Positions 5,612 to 9,557 of a stretch of 9,557 nt of DNA are shown piece by piece (the first letter of the stretch is position 1; every line of letters starts with the position of its first letter). The stretch is taken from contig CAZRXM010000040.1 of NCBI GenBank assembly GCA_964604045.1, forward strand, positions 1-9,557. Reading direction: 5' to 3'. The position numbers and the translations under genes are program-made. The notes under the pieces are model-generated. The model was not told the origin of the DNA and ran no database searches. It saw nothing but the letters and a program-made list of their open reading frames with translations. The stretch is from DRVP01 sp964604045. Lineage in GTDB: Archaea; Thermoproteota; Bathyarchaeia; Bathyarchaeales; Bathycorpusculaceae.

Positions 5612-7305
5612 ACATCAGCCTTCACTGTTATTGGTTGAGAGATTGCCAAATAATTCTCCGAAACCGGGTAATTCTCAAACTCGACGGTCCAATACTCCTT
5701 GAACCGTCTCTTCAAGTCTTCATTAACCTCCATCTCGCACGGTTCACAAAGCTGGACGTCAACCCACATGGTGGTGCCGTCAATGTGCTTCAAAACCTCA
5801 CCATCCTTTACAACCACATGTCCACCCTTTATCGTGTATGCGGCATGCTTGAAGGCTCGTCTAATAGCCTTATACTTTCTTGAAGGATCCATCGTTTCGG
5901 GGTTGAAGTTGTATATGGCGATGTCCGCATCCGCTCCCACGCCCAAATGCCCCTTGTTTTGTAGGCCTAGGGCTTTGGCTTGTCCAGCGCGGGTTACTAT
6001 AGCTATCTCGTAAAAGTCCAGTTCGCGGTCTATGGAAGGTAAGAGGCTTAGGTTTCTGGCTTTTGGGTTAATCTTTTCCATAGTGGCTTCTCTGGCCTTC
6101 CGGCTCATAAGCCAAGCTATAATCTGCGGATAGGCAATAAACGGCCCTCCGTTCGGGTGGTCGGTTGTCATCAAAATTTTCCAAGGGTCGTTTATTAGCA
6201 AGGCAAGTTCGAGGCCTATGGACCACTGGGTGGCGTGGACGTAGCTTTTCCGCTTATAATGGAAGGGCACTATTCCAGCGCTGGTCTCGGTTTCCACATC
6301 GTGGTTTGTCCACTTGTTCCCCGTAAGAGTGTAAAGGGTGTACTGGAAGGGACCGTCAGCCGTCATGGTTGTGGTATCTGTGAAGATAACCTGACCCATG
6401 TCCATTGTTACGTGGGAGTGCGCATTCACGTAGTTGGCTATTTCTTCAGCCCCCGACTCGAGGGTCCGCCAGTCGTCGCCCTTAAAGGCGCTGAACTGGC
6501 AGTGGGTTATGTGAATAGCTGGTTTGCCACCCTCAGCCAAGTCTTCAACACACCGCATCGTTTCCAAAGTTGTCACATAGTTTCCAGGCTTTCCCAAGTT
6601 GTTTGTGTGCACGTGGATTGTATGGGGCAAATGGAGAAGCTTGTTAACCTTACATAAGCCGCGAATGATCTCGCGGGGGGTAACCCCAAAATATGGAACC
6701 GGATCATCTATGCTTTCAACGTTGTGACCGAAACCCCAGGCTTCAAGTCCACCGGGATTCACAAGTTTTATGGCGTATCCCTTTGTGGCCTTAATCATCC
6801 AAGCCACATGGCGGGCGCACTCCTCCAGTCTGCCGTCCCGCAGGTATTCAAGCACAAACCACCAGTCGCCCAGAAGCGGATAACTAGCCTTATCAATTAT
6901 TGGGGTGTCGCTGAGCTCCTCATGGGTGTGCTTTGCCTCCAGCGGCGGCATGGCTGGATCCATAACTGTTGTCCAACCCATCCGCGCATAGCGGTAGCCC
7001 GTCGTAAATGTGGAGGGAATTGAATAGCCAACCCCAGACCTCGTGAAGGTTGTTTTACGTTCAAAATCTTTAAAGTGATCTTCTGGACGCAGAAGCCTAC
7101 CAGCGTTCACCTTCCCACCGGCGATGTGGCTGTGGATGTCGACGCCTCCAGGCATGACGACCATGCCTGAAGCGTCTATCTTTTTTGCTTTGCGCTCGTT
7201 GACTTTCTCAACTATTTTGCCGTCTTTTACAGCTATGTCCATTTTTTCGCCATTAACTCCATTAATAGGGTCGTAAACGAACCCGTTTCTTATAAGAAGC
7301 TCCAT
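5608..7305 (-). CDS. fwdA: Formylmethanofuran dehydrogenase subunit A (amidohydrolase)
   Basis: FwdA is the metal-dependent amidohydrolase half of the complex. It condenses formate, delivered through an internal tunnel from FwdB, with methanofuran to give formylmethanofuran. Features of a binuclear zinc site are visible: VDIHSHIAGG (55-64), Lys180 in YAIKLVNPGG (the expected carboxylated lysine), HVHTNN (231-236), HITHCQFSAFKG (265-276) and TTDHPNGG with Asp382. The DPAMPP and NAGRLLRPEDH stretches are also family hallmarks. The start is ATG 7305, giving 565 residues. It follows the fwdB stop by one base, has GGAGG nine bases upstream, and begins MELLIRNGFVYDP as in homologues. An in-frame upstream ATG at 7335 would add a basic 10-residue leader overlapping fwdB and is less likely. 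The gene is coupled to fwdC downstream by a TGATG overlap. Confidence 0.97.
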   Translation of the reverse strand: MELLIRNGFVYDPINGVNGEKMDIAVKDGKIVEKVNERKAKKIDASGMVVMPGGVDIHSHIAGGKVNAGRLLRPEDHFKDFERKTTFTRSGVGYSIPSTFTTGYRYARMGWTTVMDPAMPPLEAKHTHEELSDTPIIDKASYPLLGDWWFVLEYLRDGRLEECARHVAWMIKATKGYAIKLVNPGGLEAWGFGHNVESIDDPVPYFGVTPREIIRGLCKVNKLLHLPHTIHVHTNNLGKPGNYVTTLETMRCVEDLAEGGKPAIHITHCQFSAFKGDDWRTLESGAEEIANYVNAHSHVTMDMGQVIFTDTTTMTADGPFQYTLYTLTGNKWTNHDVETETSAGIVPFHYKRKSYVHATQWSIGLELALLINDPWKILMTTDHPNGGPFIAYPQIIAWLMSRKAREATMEKINPKARNLSLLPSIDRELDFYEIAIVTRAGQAKALGLQNKGHLGVGADADIAIYNFNPETMDPSRKYKAIRRAFKHAAYTIKGGHVVVKDGEVLKHIDGTTMWVDVQLCEPCEMEVNEDLKRRFKEYWTVEFENYPVSENYLAISQPITVKADV

Positions 7306-7306
7306 T

Positions 7307-8770
7307 TTAGTCAGCCTCCGCCTTCGCCCTTTCACGTTTTATTTTTCTAACCTCAGCCAGTATTCTTCGCAAAATCTCCTCGTCCGGCAAAACTCCTCTA
7401 GGCGGGTCCACAACCTTTTTCAAGGGTATCGGCACATGGTCCATGCGGTAGGCGGTTCCAGCAGCCTCTATGCCCACAAAAGCAGATGGAATAACGATGT
7501 CAGCTACTTTGGCCGTGACGTCCATGTGAGGTCCAATGTAGATAAGTGGATTCTTAACAAGGTGTTCGACGGCTTTCCGTGGAAAGTTTGAGACGGGGTC
7601 TGAAGCCACTATGAGGGCGGCGTCGGATTCGCCCCGCAATAGAATATCAACAACAGAAGTTTCTCCCGGATTATAGCGTGGGTAGCCCAGCGAAAAGTCC
7701 ACGGCGTACGGGTAGCCCGTCTGCCAAGTGAAAACCGTGTTCGCGCCGGTCACGTTGAAGTGGCCTCGCATGGGCATTATAACGAATTTAGTGCGCATGT
7801 TTAGGTCGCGGACCAACGAAAGCGCCGCATCGATGTTGCGTAGTTTGGCACCGCTCATGGTTAAGCCAAGCCCGAAGAAAAGCGCTCCGAAGTCGCAGCT
7901 TACCATGGTGTCAGCAACCTCCTCCAGGTATTCAACTGGCACGCCGGCAACGCTGTCAACTTCAAGTTCCTGGTCGCGGATTAAGGCCCTAAAAGCATGT
8001 AGGAGTTCGTAGTCTTTAGCTGGTTCAACTTGAATGAAAAAGTCAGCCATCTCCGCAGTTTTCGTTCGCCTAACATCTACAACTATTAGTTTTCGACCTT
8101 CTCTGGAAATGGACGGTAGGAAAGTGGGTTCCAGCCCAGCCTCGACTTCTGGAGGTTTTTTGAGGACAAGCCGTCTAATGGCGCTTTGAATCTTTTTACG
8201 TCCCACTAAGGCTTTTATTTTCGCCACGTATCCCCTCCAAGCACTTTTCTCAAACCGTCCCTCAGAGAAAGCCGTGTAGCGTTCAATGTGCCTCGGGTGG
8301 GCGCTCCACGGGTCGCACCCCCAATAAATGATTAGGTCTGCTCTATGGCGGATCTGCCCCAACGTGCATGAGGGTATGCCAATGTCTTGAACGCTTAGAA
8401 TCGAAGGACCGTGGCACACAACTGAAGTGTTGTCTATCACACCTCCAACCTCTTCGGTCAGTTCTATGCCGACGCTTATGGCTTCGCAACTTGTATTGCT
8501 CCAGCCGTAAAGCACTGGATAGTTGGCTTCGGCTAGGATTTCCGCAGCCCGACGGATGGCCTCTTTAAGCGTCGTCTCAACTAGTTCGCCGTTCTTCCGA
8601 ACCAGCGGTTTAAATATTCGGTGTTCACTGTGGTGGCTTAGAAATTTCGCCTCACACAGGGCACAGCCGTTCTTAACCTTGACAATCTTACCATCCTCTA
8701 TGGTCAGCTCTATGTCGTCGCAGAGGCTTCCACAAACTGGGCAGGTAACGGCCTTAACTACAACGGGCAT
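7307..8770 (-). CDS. fwdB: Formylmethanofuran dehydrogenase subunit B (Mo/W catalytic subunit)
   Basis: FwdB reduces CO2 to formate at a Mo- or W-bis-MGD centre. The N-terminal [4Fe-4S] ligands are Cys10, Cys13, Cys17 and Cys36 (CPVCGSLC then NGC). The metal ligand is Cys119 in VVCHGPS, followed by His120. Arg335 in MPMRGHFNV is the likely equivalent of the catalytic arginine of methanogen enzymes. These residues are lost or changed in the bacterial methylotroph homologue FhcB, so this copy should be redox-active. Cys rather than selenocysteine is encoded; Mo versus W cannot be told from sequence. At 487 residues it is longer than the roughly 430-residue methanogen proteins, mainly because of a basic insertion at about 175-225, between the HPRHIERY and LIVVDVRRTKT motifs. 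The ATG at 8770 lies one base after the fwdD stop, and the stop is one base before the fwdA ATG. Confidence 0.96.
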   Translation of the reverse strand: MPVVVKAVTCPVCGSLCDDIELTIEDGKIVKVKNGCALCEAKFLSHHSEHRIFKPLVRKNGELVETTLKEAIRRAAEILAEANYPVLYGWSNTSCEAISVGIELTEEVGGVIDNTSVVCHGPSILSVQDIGIPSCTLGQIRHRADLIIYWGCDPWSAHPRHIERYTAFSEGRFEKSAWRGYVAKIKALVGRKKIQSAIRRLVLKKPPEVEAGLEPTFLPSISREGRKLIVVDVRRTKTAEMADFFIQVEPAKDYELLHAFRALIRDQELEVDSVAGVPVEYLEEVADTMVSCDFGALFFGLGLTMSGAKLRNIDAALSLVRDLNMRTKFVIMPMRGHFNVTGANTVFTWQTGYPYAVDFSLGYPRYNPGETSVVDILLRGESDAALIVASDPVSNFPRKAVEHLVKNPLIYIGPHMDVTAKVADIVIPSAFVGIEAAGTAYRMDHVPIPLKKVVDPPRGVLPDEEILRRILAEVRKIKRERAKAEAD

Positions 8771-8771
8771 T

Positions 8772-9179
8772 CTAACCCTTCCTAAACTGTTGCTTAATGA
8801 GTTCCTCTAAACTTAAAACAAGCTTGTCCGGAGCCGGCTCCACGGTGGCTGGCACACCCTTGAAGGTAGGCATGCCAATCCCGTGGGTTTCAGGATCCAC
8901 AACAACATTAGCCCAAGGACCGTAAGGGATGTATATTAAACCCGGATGGGGTGCCCTCAGAGACTTCTTGGCTTTAACCACAATAGAGCCAAAAGCTGTT
9001 GAAACTTGAACGTTTACACCGTCCTTCACGCCAAGCTTTTTCATGTCCTCAGGATCCATGTAGCACACTGAAACGCTTTCCACATAATCCCTCGTGCTTT
9101 TTCCACGCTCCTTCCCAACGCCTTGCTCAATGGTGCGCCCGGTAACCAATACAACGTTCAGCTTAGGTTTCTCGGCCAT
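8772..9179 (-). CDS. fwdD: Formylmethanofuran dehydrogenase subunit D
   Basis: FwdD is the small molybdopterin-dinucleotide-binding subunit (beta-barrel fold) that caps the bis-MGD cofactor of FwdB; the two together correspond to a single formate-dehydrogenase-like chain. Its 135 residues match the family. Visible blocks are LVTGRTIEQG (11-20), ERGKSTRDY (24-32), the DPEDMKKLGVKDG segment (42-54), FGSIVVKA (63-70), YIPYGPWAN (83-91) and GIGMPTFKGVPATVEP (100-115). The ATG at 9179 is preceded by GAGGT six bases upstream, a good ribosome binding site. It is the first gene of the fwdDBAC-mch run. No [4Fe-4S] ferredoxin-like subunit (FwdF, G or H type) lies between it and the upstream lysO-like gene. 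Confidence 0.95.
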   Translation of the reverse strand: MAEKPKLNVVLVTGRTIEQGVGKERGKSTRDYVESVSVCYMDPEDMKKLGVKDGVNVQVSTAFGSIVVKAKKSLRAPHPGLIYIPYGPWANVVVDPETHGIGMPTFKGVPATVEPAPDKLVLSLEELIKQQFRKG

Positions 9180-9288
9180 CAGCCAACCTCAACAGCCTTG
9201 CTACGGTGTTCAAATTCTTGAAAGCTACATACAATCGTCTCAACCCTAATTAATTTTTCCTCTAAGATTCTAGGGTGTAATCTTGCGG
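9180..9288 (-). promoter_or_regulatory. Candidate promoter and leader of the fwd-mch operon
   Basis: This 109-nt gap follows the lysO-like stop on the same strand. AAAAATTAATTA (9258-9247, minus strand), preceded by a purine-rich AGAGG, is the best TATA/BRE-like candidate. It would start a transcript near 9225 and give a leader of about 45 nt. GAGGT (9190-9186) is the fwdD ribosome binding site. The gap suggests the fwd operon has its own promoter, though read-through from upstream is not excluded. No clear terminator for the upstream gene was seen. Confidence 0.5.
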
Positions 9289-9557
9289 CTAGTGGGCTAG
9301 GGCGGCTACGGCTGTTATGGTGAATAGAGCAGCTATTGTTAAGATGAAACCGCTGGAGAAAGTCGTTATGAGGGTTTCTTGACCACTGTAACGCACTATT
9401 ATGGGAAGCGTCATGTCCATGGCCGTTGCCCCTCCCATCGCTATGGGCGCATACTTATCCAGCTTAACGGCAAGCCACGCAGTTGCTATTGTAATCAGCT
9501 CCCATAGGAGGTTCACCGTAAAGCCTAAAGCGCCCCATTTAAGGCCCAAAAGCTGTC
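9289..9557 (-). CDS. lysO: LysO-like lysine exporter, C-terminal part (5' end outside window)
   Basis: The visible 89 residues look like the C-terminal end of a LysO (DUF340/YbjE) inner-membrane exporter, which in E. coli removes lysine and toxic analogues from the cell. The clearest signature is GGATAMDMTLPII, close to the family GGATSMDTTLP motif. It is preceded by LKWGALGFTVNL and followed by a final hydrophobic helix (SGFILTIAALFTITAVAAL). At least two membrane segments are visible. The frame is open to the window edge, so the gene continues upstream and the TTG at 9549 is internal. LYSO-family substitutions such as NLLWE for the usual NLxRE are visible. Substrate assignment rests on family resemblance only. 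It has no evident link to the one-carbon operon that follows. Confidence 0.75.
   Translation of the reverse strand, partial: QLLGLKWGALGFTVNLLWELITIATAWLAVKLDKYAPIAMGGATAMDMTLPIIVRYSGQETLITTFSSGFILTIAALFTITAVAALAH

Noticed and set aside
6235..6657. 140-residue open frame antisense to fwdA
   Set aside because: It lies wholly opposite a strongly conserved gene and shows no domain; long antisense frames are expected from codon bias.
7306..7335. Upstream ATG adding a Lys/Arg-rich leader to FwdA
   Set aside because: It overlaps fwdB by 29 nt. The internal ATG at 7305 has a GGAGG site at good distance and gives the family's usual N-terminus.
8410..8420. Selenocysteine site in FwdB
   Set aside because: The metal-ligand codon reads as an ordinary Cys in VVCHGPS and there is no in-frame TGA.
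7307..8770. Bacterial methylotroph FhcB (non-redox homologue)
   Set aside because: The Fe-S cysteines and the Cys119-His120 metal site are present; FhcB lacks these, so an archaeal redox-active FwdB fits better.

Overview
The window looks like archaeal chromosome. It carries a complete-looking set of core genes for tetrahydromethanopterin (H4MPT)-linked one-carbon metabolism. Three things point to an archaeon: formylmethanofuran dehydrogenase subunits with an intact catalytic subunit B, an archaeal-type Thi4, and AT-rich TATA-like boxes 20-30 nt upstream of expected transcript starts, with frequent TTG/GTG starts. The lineage cannot be fixed from sequence alone. A methanogen relative, an Archaeoglobus-type organism or a Bathyarchaeia/Thermoproteota archaeon using the archaeal Wood-Ljungdahl methyl branch would all fit (inference).

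Layout from left to right: (1) 1-329, plus strand, the C-terminal end of a Thi4 thiazole synthase cut by the window edge. (2) 360-3064, minus strand, in transcription order: a PPP-family serine/threonine phosphatase, a RimK/MptN-type ATP-grasp glutamate ligase, and FdhD, the sulfurtransferase for Mo/W-bis-MGD enzymes. (3) 3065-3192, a divergent promoter region. (4) 3193-3780, plus strand, an orphan ECF-transporter S component. (5) 3781-3802, a hairpin between convergent genes. (6) 3802-9179, minus strand, a tight operon fwdD-fwdB-fwdA-fwdC-mch whose genes touch or overlap by a few bases. (7) 9289-9557, minus strand, the C-terminal end of a LysO-like lysine exporter that continues beyond the window.

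The genes fit together. FwdABCD interconverts CO2 and formyl-methanofuran, and Mch interconverts formyl- and methenyl-H4MPT. The MptN-like ligase probably adds glutamate to H4MPT (or to F420), and FdhD probably activates the Mo/W cofactor of FwdB. Missing from the window are ftr, which acts between Fwd and Mch, and the iron-sulfur electron-transfer subunits (FwdF/G/H-type). Those must be encoded elsewhere or replaced.

I saw no tRNA, rRNA, CRISPR array, insertion sequence or phage gene, and I did not find a convincing undescribed system. The items most worth a second look are a basic insertion of about 50 residues in FwdB, the single-cysteine FdhD, the ferredoxin-less fwd-mch operon, and the orphan ECF S component next to a eukaryote-like phosphatase.
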